Part shown: positions 1 to 7,942 of the stretch, piece by piece
How positions within the stretch are numbered: position 1 is the first letter of the stretch
Layout of the letters: every line of letters starts with the position of its first letter
Origin: JBDTCO01 sp039923495
Lineage (GTDB): Bacteria; Myxococcota_A; Polyangia; Palsa-1104
NCBI GenBank assembly: GCA_039923495.1
Contig: JBDTCO010000002.1
Coordinates: 1 to 11,136, forward strand
Direction: 5' to 3'
Length of the DNA: 11,136 bases
The notes under the pieces: model-generated
Told to the model about the DNA's origin: nothing
Databases searched by the model: none
The model's input: the letters and a program-made list of their open reading frames with translations, nothing else
Made by a program: the position numbers and the translations under genes

Positions 1-1
1 G

Positions 2-1150
2 AAGGTCATCCTCGGTGGAGTCGCGCTCACGCTCGCCATCGGTGGCACCGCGTACTGGCTGTACTCGCGCCAGTTCGAGGACACGGACGATGCGCAGATC
101 GACGGCAACATCAGCAACCTGTCGACGCGCGTGTCCGGCACCGTGAAGGCGGTCCACGTCGAGGAGAACGCGCCCGTGAAGGTGGGGGAGGTGCTCGTCG
201 AGCTCGACCCCACCGACCTCGAGGTGGCGCTCCTGCAGGCCAAGGCCTCGGTCGCGCAGGCGCAGGCGCAGCTGCAGGCGGAGGACCCGTCCGTCTCCAT
301 CGCACAGAGCGCCAACAAGGCGAGCATCTCGAGCGCGAGCGCCGACGTCATGACCGCCGCGGCCGGCATCTCCGGCGCGAAGAACGACGTGCTGCAGATC
401 CAGGCGCAGCTCGAACAGGCACAGGCCAACGACAAGAACGCGCAGCTCACGCGTCAGCGCGCGGACGCGCTCATCGCGGACAAGGCCATCGCGCAGTCCG
501 AGTACGACTCGCGCATCGCGCAGGCGAGCGCCTCGACCGCGAACGTGATGGCGCTCAAGCAGGCGCTCGCGTCGGCGAAGGATCGCGTCACGCAGTCCGA
601 AGCCAGGCTCGGTGCAGCGCGCAGCAAGAGTGCCGAGGTGCAGGCGAACGGTCCGCGCCAGGTCGAGACGCGCAAGGCGTCCGTCATCTTCCGTCAGGGC
701 GCGCTCGATCTCGCGCAGGCGCAGCTGAAGGAAGCGGAGAACAACGTCGGCTACACGAAGATCATGGCGCCGATCAACGGCATCGTGGGCAGAAAGTCGG
801 TCAACATCGGTGACCGGGTGGCGCCGGGCCAGCAACTGCTCGCCATCTCGCAGGTCGACTCGTTGTGGGTCACCGCGAACTTCCGCGAGACGCAGCTGCG
901 TCGCATCAAGGTCGGAGACAAGGCCGAGGTCCACGTCGACTCGCTTGGGCTCGAGCTGAACGGCAGCGTCGAGAGCATCGCCGGTGCGACGGGCTCGCGC
1001 TTCTCCGTGCTCCCGCCCGAGAACGCGACCGGCAACTACGTGAAGGTCGTCCAGCGCCTGCCCGTGCGCATCAAGCTCGATCCGAACCAGCAGGGGATGG
1101 ATCGCCTCCGTCCCGGGATGTCGGTGGAGCCGAAGGTCACCGTCCGGTGA
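2..1150 (+). CDS. HlyD/EmrA-type membrane fusion protein of a drug efflux pump (5' partial)
   Basis: Periplasmic adaptor that would link the inner-membrane MFS pump encoded next to the outer-membrane channel. The frame is open from base 2, so the true start lies outside the window; 382 residues are visible. They begin with one hydrophobic membrane anchor (visible residues 2-20), followed by TDDAQIDGNIS and STRVSGTV, the EmrA-type entry to the first half of the lipoyl-like domain. A long Ala/Gln/Lys-rich alpha-helical coiled-coil hairpin covers about residues 75-245. The second lipoyl half (YTKIMAPINGIVG, about residue 250) and a beta-barrel (LWVTANFRETQLRRIKVGD) follow. The stop TGA shares four bases with the GTG start of the MFS gene, so translation is probably coupled. 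Family knowledge: EmrA/VceA adaptors work with DHA2 pumps and TolC. The substrate cannot be read from sequence. The family call is very secure. Confidence 0.95.
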   Translation, partial: KVILGGVALTLAIGGTAYWLYSRQFEDTDDAQIDGNISNLSTRVSGTVKAVHVEENAPVKVGEVLVELDPTDLEVALLQAKASVAQAQAQLQAEDPSVSIAQSANKASISSASADVMTAAAGISGAKNDVLQIQAQLEQAQANDKNAQLTRQRADALIADKAIAQSEYDSRIAQASASTANVMALKQALASAKDRVTQSEARLGAARSKSAEVQANGPRQVETRKASVIFRQGALDLAQAQLKEAENNVGYTKIMAPINGIVGRKSVNIGDRVAPGQQLLAISQVDSLWVTANFRETQLRRIKVGDKAEVHVDSLGLELNGSVESIAGATGSRFSVLPPENATGNYVKVVQRLPVRIKLDPNQQGMDRLRPGMSVEPKVTVR

Positions 1151-2757
1151 GCGTAGCGACAGCAACGGCAACACCGTCGAAAAAGGTCCCCGACTATTTT
1201 CGGACCGGCTGGACCGCAGGCTACAACCCGTGGGTCATCGCCATGGTCGTCACGCTGGCGACGTTCATGGAGGTCCTCGACACCAGCATCGCGAACGTCT
1301 CGCTCCCACACATCGCCGGCAGCATGTCGGCTTCGATCGACGAGAGCACGTGGGTGCTCACGTCGTACCTCGTCGCCAACGCCATCGTCCTTCCGATCAG
1401 CGGATGGATCGCCAATCGCATCGGTCGTAAGCGCTTCTACATGATCTGCGTCGCGCTGTTCACCATCAGCTCGGCGCTCTGCGGCCTCGCGCCGTCCCTC
1501 GGCTGGCTCGTGTTCTTCCGCGTCCTGCAGGGCGTCGGCGGCGGCGGCCTGGGCCCCAGCGAGCAGTCGATCCTCGCCGACACGTTCCCGCCCGAGAAGC
1601 GCGGCATGGCGTTCGCGATGTACGGCATGGCGATTGTCCTCGCGCCCGCCATCGGCCCCACGCTCGGCGGCTACATCACCGATCACTACTCGTGGCGCTG
1701 GGTGTTCTTCATCAACATCCCCGTCGGCATCCTGTCCTTGTTTCTGTCGAACCGCTTCGTCACCGATCCGCCGCACGCGCGCGCTCGTAACGACGGCTCG
1801 CGCATCGACTACATCGGGCTGTCGCTCATCGCGGTCGGCCTCGGCGCGCTCGAGATGGTGCTCGACAAGGGCCAGGAGGAAGACTGGTTCCACTCGCCGT
1901 TCGTCATCTCGTGCGCCATCGTCGCCGTCGTCGCGCTCTTCACGTTCGTGCTGTGGGAGTGGTACCACGAGAGCCCGATCGTCGACGTGCGCCTCTTCAA
2001 GAACCGCAACTTCGCGGTCTCGAACATCATGATGCTCGTCCTCGGCATCGTGCTCTTCGCCACCACGGTGCTCCTGCCGCAGTTCATGCAGATCATCATG
2101 GGCTACAGCGCCGAGCAGTCGGGCATGGCGCTGTCGCCCGGCGGCTTCGTGATCATCTTGCTGATGCCGTTCGTCGGCAAGATGGTCGGCGTGGTCGACC
2201 CTCGAAAGATGGCGGCGTTCGGCTTCTTCGCGTCCGCCGTCGCGCTCCTCTACATGGCGAGCCATTTGTACGGCGGCATGGACTTTCGCACCGCGGTCAG
2301 CTTGAGGTGCTACCAGGCGGTCGGGATCGCGTTCCTGTTCGTGCCCATCAACACGATCGTCTACGTCGGGATCCCACCGGAGAAGACGAACGCGGTCTCG
2401 GGCATCGTGAACCTGTCGCGCAACATGGGAGCCGACATCGGCATTGCGATGGTGACCACGATGCTCGCGAGACGGGGCCAGGTACACCAGGCCAACCTCG
2501 TGACCCACACGAACAACTACAACCCGGCGTTCCGCGCGCAGCTCGCCGGCATCGCACGCAACTTCGTCGCGCACGGGGCCAGCGCCTACGACGCGTCGCA
2601 TCGTGCGCTCGGTGTGATGGCCCGGACGCTCGGCGTCCAGGCGCAGACGCTCGCGTACGTGGACGTCGTGAAGCTGCTCGCCATCCTCTGCGCGCTGGTG
2701 GTCCCACTCGCCTTCCTCACGAGGCGGCCCACCGGGCCGGCCAAGATGGGGCACTGA
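1147..2757 (+). CDS. DHA2-family MFS multidrug efflux transporter (EmrB-like, 14 helices)
   Basis: Inner-membrane proton-driven drug exporter, 536 residues, the usual EmrB/QacA length. I chose GTG at 1147 because it overlaps the adaptor's stop (GTGA) and gives a short cytoplasmic tail before the first helix. The open frame extends upstream to 865, but that part lies inside the adaptor gene and reads as Arg-rich shadow. Visible signatures: the DHA2 TM1 motif LDTSIANVSLPHI (D45), motif A as GWIANRIGRKR (86-96), antiporter motif C as LAPAIGPTLGG (165-175), and YSWRWVFFINIPVG (181-194). About 14 hydrophobic segments alternate with short loops, and a larger periplasmic loop lies near the C-terminus (around the NLVTHTNNYNPAF stretch), as in EmrB. 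It is the second gene of an adaptor-pump-channel operon. The substrate is unknown; hydrophobic toxic compounds are typical for the family. Confidence 0.95.
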   Translation: MSVATATATPSKKVPDYFRTGWTAGYNPWVIAMVVTLATFMEVLDTSIANVSLPHIAGSMSASIDESTWVLTSYLVANAIVLPISGWIANRIGRKRFYMICVALFTISSALCGLAPSLGWLVFFRVLQGVGGGGLGPSEQSILADTFPPEKRGMAFAMYGMAIVLAPAIGPTLGGYITDHYSWRWVFFINIPVGILSLFLSNRFVTDPPHARARNDGSRIDYIGLSLIAVGLGALEMVLDKGQEEDWFHSPFVISCAIVAVVALFTFVLWEWYHESPIVDVRLFKNRNFAVSNIMMLVLGIVLFATTVLLPQFMQIIMGYSAEQSGMALSPGGFVIILLMPFVGKMVGVVDPRKMAAFGFFASAVALLYMASHLYGGMDFRTAVSLRCYQAVGIAFLFVPINTIVYVGIPPEKTNAVSGIVNLSRNMGADIGIAMVTTMLARRGQVHQANLVTHTNNYNPAFRAQLAGIARNFVAHGASAYDASHRALGVMARTLGVQAQTLAYVDVVKLLAILCALVVPLAFLTRRPTGPAKMGH

Positions 2758-2785
2758 GCCCCGCTCCGAACGAAAGGCAATTCCA

Positions 2786-4123
2786 ATGCGCACTACGGTT
2801 CTGTCCCTCCTGGCAGCGCTCGTCTTCTCTCCGAGCATCGCGTCCGCGCTCACCGTCGACGATGCCATCAAGCAGGCCCTCGGCGATCACGGCAACATCC
2901 GCGAGCGTGGTGCACGCGAGCAGGCAAAGGGCGCCGGTGACACCGCGCTCAGCGTCGGCGCGCGCATGCTCTTCTCGCTGCACGTCAGCGATGAGTTCCA
3001 GTACTACAACTGCCCCTTTGCGGTGAGCTTCAGCCCGTCACAGGCCGGCTGCCTCTCGTCGATCGGCGCCACACCCGCGGGTGGCCAGCCTCCGCTCGTC
3101 GTGCGCAACCAGACGACGAACAGCTTCGTCGTCTCCGGCAACCAGCCGCTCCTCGGCCTCTTGCGCCTGAGCCACGACTACCTCGCGCAGAAGCGCAGCG
3201 CGAAGTCGGCAGCCGAGGGCGTGAACGCCAATGACGCGAAGCTCGTCGAGAACATCCGCAACGGCTTCCTGCGCTACTTCGAGTCCGTCGCGTCCGAGGA
3301 CGTCGCGAAGGCGTCCGAGACGGAGCTCACCGAGCAGGTCCGTGTCGCGACCTCGCGCGAGAAGGTCGGCGTCATCACCATCGCGGATCGTCTCCGCGTG
3401 CAGGTCGCGCTCGCCAACGCGCGTCAGCAGAGGGTCAAGGCACACGCACAGGCCGAGGTCGCGCGCGCCACGCTGCTCGACGCCATCGGCTACGATCCGA
3501 ACGATGAGACCGTGACGCTCGAGGAGCCGAGCCAGCTGCTCGTCGAGGCCACGCAGCCGATGCCCGAGCGCGCTGCGGCCGCGCAGGATGCTATCAACCG
3601 TCGCCCCGAGGTGAAGCAAGCCAAGCTCACCTACGAGTCCGCCGTCGCCGCGCGTCGCTCGCGCGTCTTCGCGATGCTGCCCGACGCGGATCTCGAGGCC
3701 GCGTACGTCCGCGTCGACGGTCAGATCTTCGCGCCCAAGAACTCGTACTACGTCGGCATCAAGGCACAGTGGGCGTTCTGGGAGTGGGGCTCGGGCTTCT
3801 TCGCGCAGCGGGCCTCGCACCACCAGGCCAACGCCGCCGCGTTCTCCCTCGAGGATCAGAAGCGCCAGGTCGTGCTCGAGGTGAAGAACGCGTTCTCGAA
3901 CCTCGAGGCCGCATCGGCCGCCGTCGTCGCCTCGAAGGAGGCCATCGACAGCGCCAACGAGGCCTTTCGCGTGACCGCGCGCTCCGTCGAGGCCGGCACC
4001 GCCACCACGACGGATCTACTGAGCTCGCAGTCCGAGCTCACGACCGCGCGCCTCAACCTCACGCGCTCGAGCTACGAGCAGGCGATGGCCCGCGTCACGC
4101 TTCGGCGGCTCACGGGCGACTAG
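2786..4123 (+). CDS. TolC-family outer-membrane efflux channel protein
   Basis: Outer-membrane exit duct for the efflux pump, 445 residues, typical TolC/OEP length. A Sec signal peptide (MRTTVLSLLAALVFSPSIASA, cleavage about residue 21) precedes LTVDDAIKQAL, the standard opening of the family. Two structural repeats are seen: the first runs to about residue 245 (long amphipathic Ala/Arg/Glu helices around 145-235), and the second starts at NRRPEVKQAKLTY (271-283) and ends with GTATTTDLLSSQSELTTARL (404-423), the usual closing helix of OEP proteins. The start ATG has a GAAAGG ribosome site at 2772-2777, 8 nt upstream. The gene lies 28 nt after the pump stop, so it belongs to the same transcript. 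An oddity is a loop near residues 72-105 with two cysteines (C76 and C89), possibly a disulphide in the extracellular or periplasmic part. No stop or frame damage is seen. Confidence 0.93.
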   Translation: MRTTVLSLLAALVFSPSIASALTVDDAIKQALGDHGNIRERGAREQAKGAGDTALSVGARMLFSLHVSDEFQYYNCPFAVSFSPSQAGCLSSIGATPAGGQPPLVVRNQTTNSFVVSGNQPLLGLLRLSHDYLAQKRSAKSAAEGVNANDAKLVENIRNGFLRYFESVASEDVAKASETELTEQVRVATSREKVGVITIADRLRVQVALANARQQRVKAHAQAEVARATLLDAIGYDPNDETVTLEEPSQLLVEATQPMPERAAAAQDAINRRPEVKQAKLTYESAVAARRSRVFAMLPDADLEAAYVRVDGQIFAPKNSYYVGIKAQWAFWEWGSGFFAQRASHHQANAAAFSLEDQKRQVVLEVKNAFSNLEAASAAVVASKEAIDSANEAFRVTARSVEAGTATTTDLLSSQSELTTARLNLTRSSYEQAMARVTLRRLTGD

Positions 4124-4347
4124 CATCACTCCGCAGCGGGGACGTGACTGCTGCATGTCGGCGAGCGTTGGCGTGCGCGAGGAAGGGGCTCGTCATGATC
4201 GTAGCAACGGATCAGCTCGCGCTCGTTCGACGTAAAATTTGTAGGGTCGTGTAGGTCAGATCGGAACCGTGCGTCGCGCGTATCCACAGGCATCCTTCAA
4301 CGGAGCGCCCGACCCAAGCGGTCGTGCGCTCGGGAGTCAAAGAGCCG
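4124..4347. other. Intergenic region upstream of the sigma factor gene
   Basis: About 220 bases between the efflux channel stop and the sigma factor start. It has no ORF with coding character; a 19-codon frame at 4196-4255 looks accidental. A locally AT-rich patch lies at 4233-4245 in otherwise GC-rich DNA, and a GGAACC hexamer at 4263-4268 resembles the -35 element used by many ECF sigma factors. I could not match a -10 element at the usual spacing, so no promoter is claimed. No U-tract terminator is visible after the channel gene. Confidence 0.4.
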
Positions 4348-4983
4348 ATGGCACCGCGCCGGGACCCTTCCGAAAACACGCTCGCCGAGGTCGATGTGCT
4401 CGTGGAGCGAGCGCGCGGTGGCGACAGCAACGCCTTCGGGCGGCTCGTCGAGCGCTTCCGCCCCCGCATCTACGCGCTCGGCCTGCATCTCACCGGCTCG
4501 CGCGCCGAGGCCGACGACATCGCGCAGGAGGCGTTCCTGCGCGCGTACCACCGCATCGGCACCTTCGAGGGACGTAGCCAGTTCTTCACGTGGATCTATC
4601 GCATCGCCGTGAACCGCGCGCTCAACGGACGTCGTGACGGCAAGCGCCGCGAGTCGGTCGGGCTCGACGATCCGCGCGTGCAGGCCGCCATCGCCGTCGA
4701 CGCCTACGGAGATCCGCGCCGCGCGGCCGAGCTGAGCCAGAGCTACACACGCCTCGTCGCCGCGCTCGACGCACTGTCACCCACGCTGCGCTCGACGGTC
4801 GTCCTGGTCGCGCTCCAGGGGCTCTCACACGACGAGGCTGGCGTGGTCCTCGGTTGCCCGAGCGGCACGGTCGCGTGGCGCATGCACGACGCGCGAGCAC
4901 GCCTGCGCACCGCGATGGCGGATCCGATCAAGGAGACCGAGGAGCACCTCGATCGGGTGCTCAGGCTCGTGCCGAGCTTCTGA
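4348..4983 (+). CDS. ECF-subfamily RNA polymerase sigma factor
   Basis: Alternative sigma factor that would direct RNA polymerase to a stress or envelope regulon; 211 residues from ATG 4348. An in-frame GTG at 4324 would add eight residues; I prefer the ATG because AGAG (4341-4344) and GGGAG (4332-4336) lie just upstream of it. Sigma region 2 spans about residues 28-100: FGRLVERFRPRIYALGLHLTG, the core-binding DDIAQEAFLRAY (56-67), and the -10-recognition part FTWIYRIAVNRALN (80-93). Region 4 spans about 136-190: LDALSPTLRSTVVLVALQGL, then a helix-turn-helix LSHDEAGVVLGCPSGTVAWR and MHDARARLR. The linker between them is unusually Ala/Asp-rich but of normal length. No anti-sigma factor gene adjoins it: the next gene is convergent with only 11 nt between the stops. 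Its stimulus and regulon are unknown. Confidence 0.93.
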   Translation: MAPRRDPSENTLAEVDVLVERARGGDSNAFGRLVERFRPRIYALGLHLTGSRAEADDIAQEAFLRAYHRIGTFEGRSQFFTWIYRIAVNRALNGRRDGKRRESVGLDDPRVQAAIAVDAYGDPRRAAELSQSYTRLVAALDALSPTLRSTVVLVALQGLSHDEAGVVLGCPSGTVAWRMHDARARLRTAMADPIKETEEHLDRVLRLVPSF

Positions 4984-4994
4984 TCGGCGCAGAC

Positions 4995-6494
4995 CTACGG
5001 CGTGACGCGCGTGTACCGGCCGAGCACGGCCTTGATGTCGGGGCCGATGAGCTTCTCGTCACCGACGAAGACCAGCGCCATGTCGGACGGGTGCAGCGCG
5101 GCGGCGGCGCGGGCGATGTCGGCGGCGGTGACCGCGCCGATCTTCGCGGCGTAGGTGGTGAAGTAGTCGTCCGGCAGACCGAAGACCTCGATCGCCGCGA
5201 GCGACGAGGCGATCTGCGGCGGCGTCTCGAACTGACGAGCGAGCGAGCGCTGCATCGTCTGCTTCGCGAGCGTGAGCTCGGTGTCGTTCACGTCGCCACC
5301 ACGCAGGCGGTCGAGCTCGGCGAGGAAGTCGACGAGCGCCGCGCGCGTGACCGCGGTCTTCACCGGAGCGCCGGCCGAGAACGGGCCGCCGTCACGACGG
5401 AACGCGAACTCGGAGCGCGCGCCGTACGTGTAGCCCTTCTCTTCGCGCAGCTTGCCGTTGAGGCGGCTCGAGAAGTTCCCGCCGAAGATCGTGTTGAGCA
5501 CGCTGAGCGCGAAGTACTCGGGCGAGCTGTGCGGGGGGCCGGGCTCGAACGCGCGCACCTCGGTCTGCGCGGCCCCGGGACGATCGACGAGCACGACCTG
5601 GCGCATGAGCTTCGGCGAGGCGACCGGGGTCGAGGCCGCCGCGCCTTTCGGCTTGCCCATGTTCCGACCGAGCACGCGATCGAGGCGCACGCGCAGGCTC
5701 TTCAGGTCCACGTCTCCGACCGCGATGATCGTCGCGGCAGACAGCGGCAGGCGATCGCGATGCCACGTGGTGAGATCGTCGCGCGTGATCGCGGCGAGGC
5801 CCGCGGCGCTCCCCTGCGCGAGCTGGCCATAGCGGTGATCCTTGCCGTAGACGGCGCGCGCCCCGACGAGCGCGGCCTGCGTCGACGCCTGATCGTGGAG
5901 CTGCAGGAGCCGCGTGCGCGCCTCGTTGCGGACGCGCTCGATCTCGTCCGCGTCGAAGCGCGGGCGCAGCAGCACGTCCGCGAAGAGCGCCAGCGAGGGA
6001 CCGAGTTTCTCGGTCAGCGTGGTGAGCGCGACGTCGGTCGAATCCCAGGAGGCCTCGCTGGTGAGGCGCACGCCGAGGCGATCGGCCTCCGTCGCGACCT
6101 CGAGTGACGTGCGCTTGCCCGCGCCGTCGGTGAGTAGATCGGCGGCGAAGGCTGCGAGGCCCGTTCGACCGGCGGGATCTGCGGTAGCACCGACGGGCCA
6201 CACCGCGAGGATCGTCGCGACGGGCAGCCGCGGACGATGCACGACGAGCAGCTCGGCGCCGCACGCGAGACGTGCGCGCTCGGGCTTTGGCAGCACGAAC
6301 GGACGCGGCGTGTCCTCGGCCGGGATGTCGTGATCGCGTGGCACGCGAGGCGCCTCGATGACGACGGGCGGTGCCGCAGGATCCGGGTGCGCCACGGCGG
6401 GCTGCGCGGGTGAGGGAGGCACGACGACGGGCTGCGGTGCCGCCTGGTGCGCGCACGCTCCGACGAGGAGGACGAACGGCAGGACGCGCTTCAT
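4995..6494 (-). CDS. M16-family peptidase-like lipoprotein, catalytically inactive subunit
   Basis: Member of the M16 (pitrilysin/processing peptidase) fold family, 499 residues, probably the non-catalytic half of a heterodimer. The N-terminus is a lipoprotein signal (MKRVLPFVLLVGAC, modified Cys at 14), followed by a Pro/Ala/Val-rich tether to about residue 70 and then two M16 domains. Where the partner has HLFEH, this protein reads AFAAD (115-119): both zinc-binding histidines and the catalytic glutamate are gone, so zinc proteolysis by this chain alone is not expected. The C-terminal domain keeps the Arg/Tyr substrate-binding signature (FGGNFSSRLNGKLREEKG at 337-354, then YTYG; R344/R350 and Y355/Y357). 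Its ATG overlaps the stop of the active subunit by four bases (ATGA), so the two are translationally coupled. Known analogues are bacterial two-chain M16B proteases. The envelope location is inferred from the lipobox. The gene is convergent with the sigma factor. Confidence 0.9.
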   Translation of the reverse strand: MKRVLPFVLLVGACAHQAAPQPVVVPPSPAQPAVAHPDPAAPPVVIEAPRVPRDHDIPAEDTPRPFVLPKPERARLACGAELLVVHRPRLPVATILAVWPVGATADPAGRTGLAAFAADLLTDGAGKRTSLEVATEADRLGVRLTSEASWDSTDVALTTLTEKLGPSLALFADVLLRPRFDADEIERVRNEARTRLLQLHDQASTQAALVGARAVYGKDHRYGQLAQGSAAGLAAITRDDLTTWHRDRLPLSAATIIAVGDVDLKSLRVRLDRVLGRNMGKPKGAAASTPVASPKLMRQVVLVDRPGAAQTEVRAFEPGPPHSSPEYFALSVLNTIFGGNFSSRLNGKLREEKGYTYGARSEFAFRRDGGPFSAGAPVKTAVTRAALVDFLAELDRLRGGDVNDTELTLAKQTMQRSLARQFETPPQIASSLAAIEVFGLPDDYFTTYAAKIGAVTAADIARAAAALHPSDMALVFVGDEKLIGPDIKAVLGRYTRVTP

Positions 6495-7891
6495 CGGGAC
6501 ACCTCCGCGTGCGCGGGCTTCCGTGGGTGCACGATCATCCGCACGCGCGACGTCCCGAGCGCACGCAGCGACGCTCGGACGGAGTCGGGCGTGACCGCGC
6601 GGTAGCGGGCGAGATCGCGCTCGAGGAAGCCCGGATCCTTCGCGACGTAGTCGTACTGGAGCAAGCGGCCGCAGCGCTGGATGAGCGACATGAGATCGAA
6701 GAACGTGCCGGCCTGCACCTGCGTCAGCGCGCTCGCGAGCTCGTCCTTCGTGATGGGCAGCTTGCCGCTGCGGATGTTGTCGAGCTCGTCATCGACGACC
6801 TTCTGCACCTCGGCCGAGGTGTGACCTGGCTTCAGCATCACCGTCACCTCGAAGTGGCTCGCGAGCAGGCTCGACTGCTGCCCCACGGAGACGCTCTGCG
6901 CGATCTGCAGCTCGTGCACGAGCTTCCTGTGTAGCCGACCCGAGCTCGGGCCGAGCAGGTACGAGAGCAGGTCGAGCTCCGCGTCGCCGGGCTGCATCGC
7001 GGCGGGGCTCGGCCAGGCGAGCGTGAGCCGCTCGAGCGAGACGGCATCGTCGAGGTCGAGGTCCTTGTCGGCGGCGAGCGTGACGATCGGCAGCGGTGCG
7101 GGCCGCTCGGTCCGCGTGCTCGAGGTCCGGTCGGGGTGCTCCGGATCGCTCGGGATGCCGCCGAAGTGCTCGGTGGCGAGCTTCTTCGCCGTCGCCAGAT
7201 CGACGTCACCTGCGATCGCGAGCGTCGCGTTGCCCGGCCGGTAGTAACGACGGAAGAACGCCTGGATGTCGGCCAGCGACGCGCGCTCGAGGTCCGCGTG
7301 ATCGCCGATCGTCAGCCAGTGATACGGATGGCCTGTGGGGTAGAGCGCCTCCGCGAGCGCACGCACCGCCACGCCGTAGGGACGGTTCTCGTAGTTCTGG
7401 CGACGCTCGTTGCGGACGACGTCGCGCTGGTTTGCGAGCGAGCGCTGCGTGAGCCCATCGAGCAGGTGGGCCATACGATCGGCCTCGAGGAACAGCACAC
7501 GCGAGAGATAGCTCGACGGGACGGTCTCGAAGTAGTGCGTGCGATCGCGGTTCGTCGTCGCGTTGCACGTGCCGCCTGCCTCGATGATCGACTGGAAGTG
7601 CTGCCCGTCGGCGACGTTGCGCGACCCCTTGAACATGAGGTGCTCGAAGAGGTGCGCGTAGCCGGTCTTGCCCGGCGCCTCGTCCTTGCTACCGACGTGA
7701 TAGGAGACGTCGATGGCGACGATCGGTGTCGTGTGGTCCTCGTGGACGAGCACCTCGAGCCCGTTCGGCAGCGTGAATCGCTCGAAGGGGAGGATGGCCT
7801 TCGTGCCGGGCACGGGCCTGGCCGCGTCGCTGCTGCTCGCGACTCCGAGAAGGAGGAGCGAGACGAGGGGTGCGTACAGCGTGCGGCGCAT
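6491..7891 (-). CDS. M16-family zinc metallopeptidase, catalytic subunit
   Basis: Secreted zinc protease or peptidase, 466 residues, first gene of a two-gene unit. A Sec signal peptide (MRRTLYAPLVSLLLLGVASSSDA, cleavage about 23-24) precedes FTLPNGLEVLVHEDH, the usual first strands of the M16 N-domain. The inverted zinc motif HLFEH is at 80-84 (H80, E83, H84), and the third ligand is probably E162 in RNERRQNYENRPYG, close to the usual 76-residue spacing. Also typical are GGTCNATTNRDRTHYFETVP (106-125) and the Gly/Ala-rich C-domain entry LLSYLLGPSSGRLHRKL. The C-domain lacks the Arg-Gly-Tyr substrate motif, which is instead in the partner protein, so the two chains complement each other. The start is fixed by a strong GGAGGAG ribosome site at 7897-7903. 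The substrate is unknown; periplasmic peptide degradation or processing is a reasonable guess from the signals. Confidence 0.94.
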   Translation of the reverse strand: MRRTLYAPLVSLLLLGVASSSDAARPVPGTKAILPFERFTLPNGLEVLVHEDHTTPIVAIDVSYHVGSKDEAPGKTGYAHLFEHLMFKGSRNVADGQHFQSIIEAGGTCNATTNRDRTHYFETVPSSYLSRVLFLEADRMAHLLDGLTQRSLANQRDVVRNERRQNYENRPYGVAVRALAEALYPTGHPYHWLTIGDHADLERASLADIQAFFRRYYRPGNATLAIAGDVDLATAKKLATEHFGGIPSDPEHPDRTSSTRTERPAPLPIVTLAADKDLDLDDAVSLERLTLAWPSPAAMQPGDAELDLLSYLLGPSSGRLHRKLVHELQIAQSVSVGQQSSLLASHFEVTVMLKPGHTSAEVQKVVDDELDNIRSGKLPITKDELASALTQVQAGTFFDLMSLIQRCGRLLQYDYVAKDPGFLERDLARYRAVTPDSVRASLRALGTSRVRMIVHPRKPAHAEVSR

Positions 7892-7896
7892 GACTG

Positions 7897-7903
7897 CTCC
7901 TCC
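7897..7903 (-). promoter_or_regulatory. Ribosome binding site of the M16 catalytic subunit
   Basis: Reading the minus strand, GGAGGAG lies 5 nt before the ATG at 7891. It is a near-perfect Shine-Dalgarno sequence and fixes the start of the signal peptide. The whole divergent gap to the zinc-ribbon gene is only 51 bp. The AT-richer segment around 7922-7934 could hold -10 elements for both directions (TATGCT on the minus strand, TAGCAT on the plus strand), but I see no matching -35 boxes. Confidence 0.7.
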
Positions 7904-7942
7904 GGGGGAAAGATCCTCGCGTTAGTAGCATACTGAGTCGCG

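Noticed and set aside
1036..2871. 611-codon open frame on the minus strand across the MFS gene
   Set aside because: It is the antisense shadow of a GC-rich gene; the product is rich in Arg, Asp, Glu and His without hydrophobic core patterns, while the plus-strand frame is an unmistakable transporter.
4133..4154. GCAGC/GCTGC pair as a terminator after the efflux channel gene
   Set aside because: Only 5 bp of stem with a 12-nt loop and no T-run; expected by chance in this base composition.
4196..4255. 19-codon ORF upstream of the sigma factor
   Set aside because: Very short, no ribosome site, no coding periodicity, no recognisable motif.
4324..4347. GTG at 4324 as the sigma factor start
   Set aside because: It adds eight residues before the conserved region and has no good ribosome site; ATG 4348 has purine-rich sequence just upstream. 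It cannot be fully excluded.
4854..6107. 417-codon plus-strand open frame across the inactive M16 gene
   Set aside because: Arg/Glu/Ala-rich shadow of the minus-strand M16 gene, starting inside the sigma factor; no family features.
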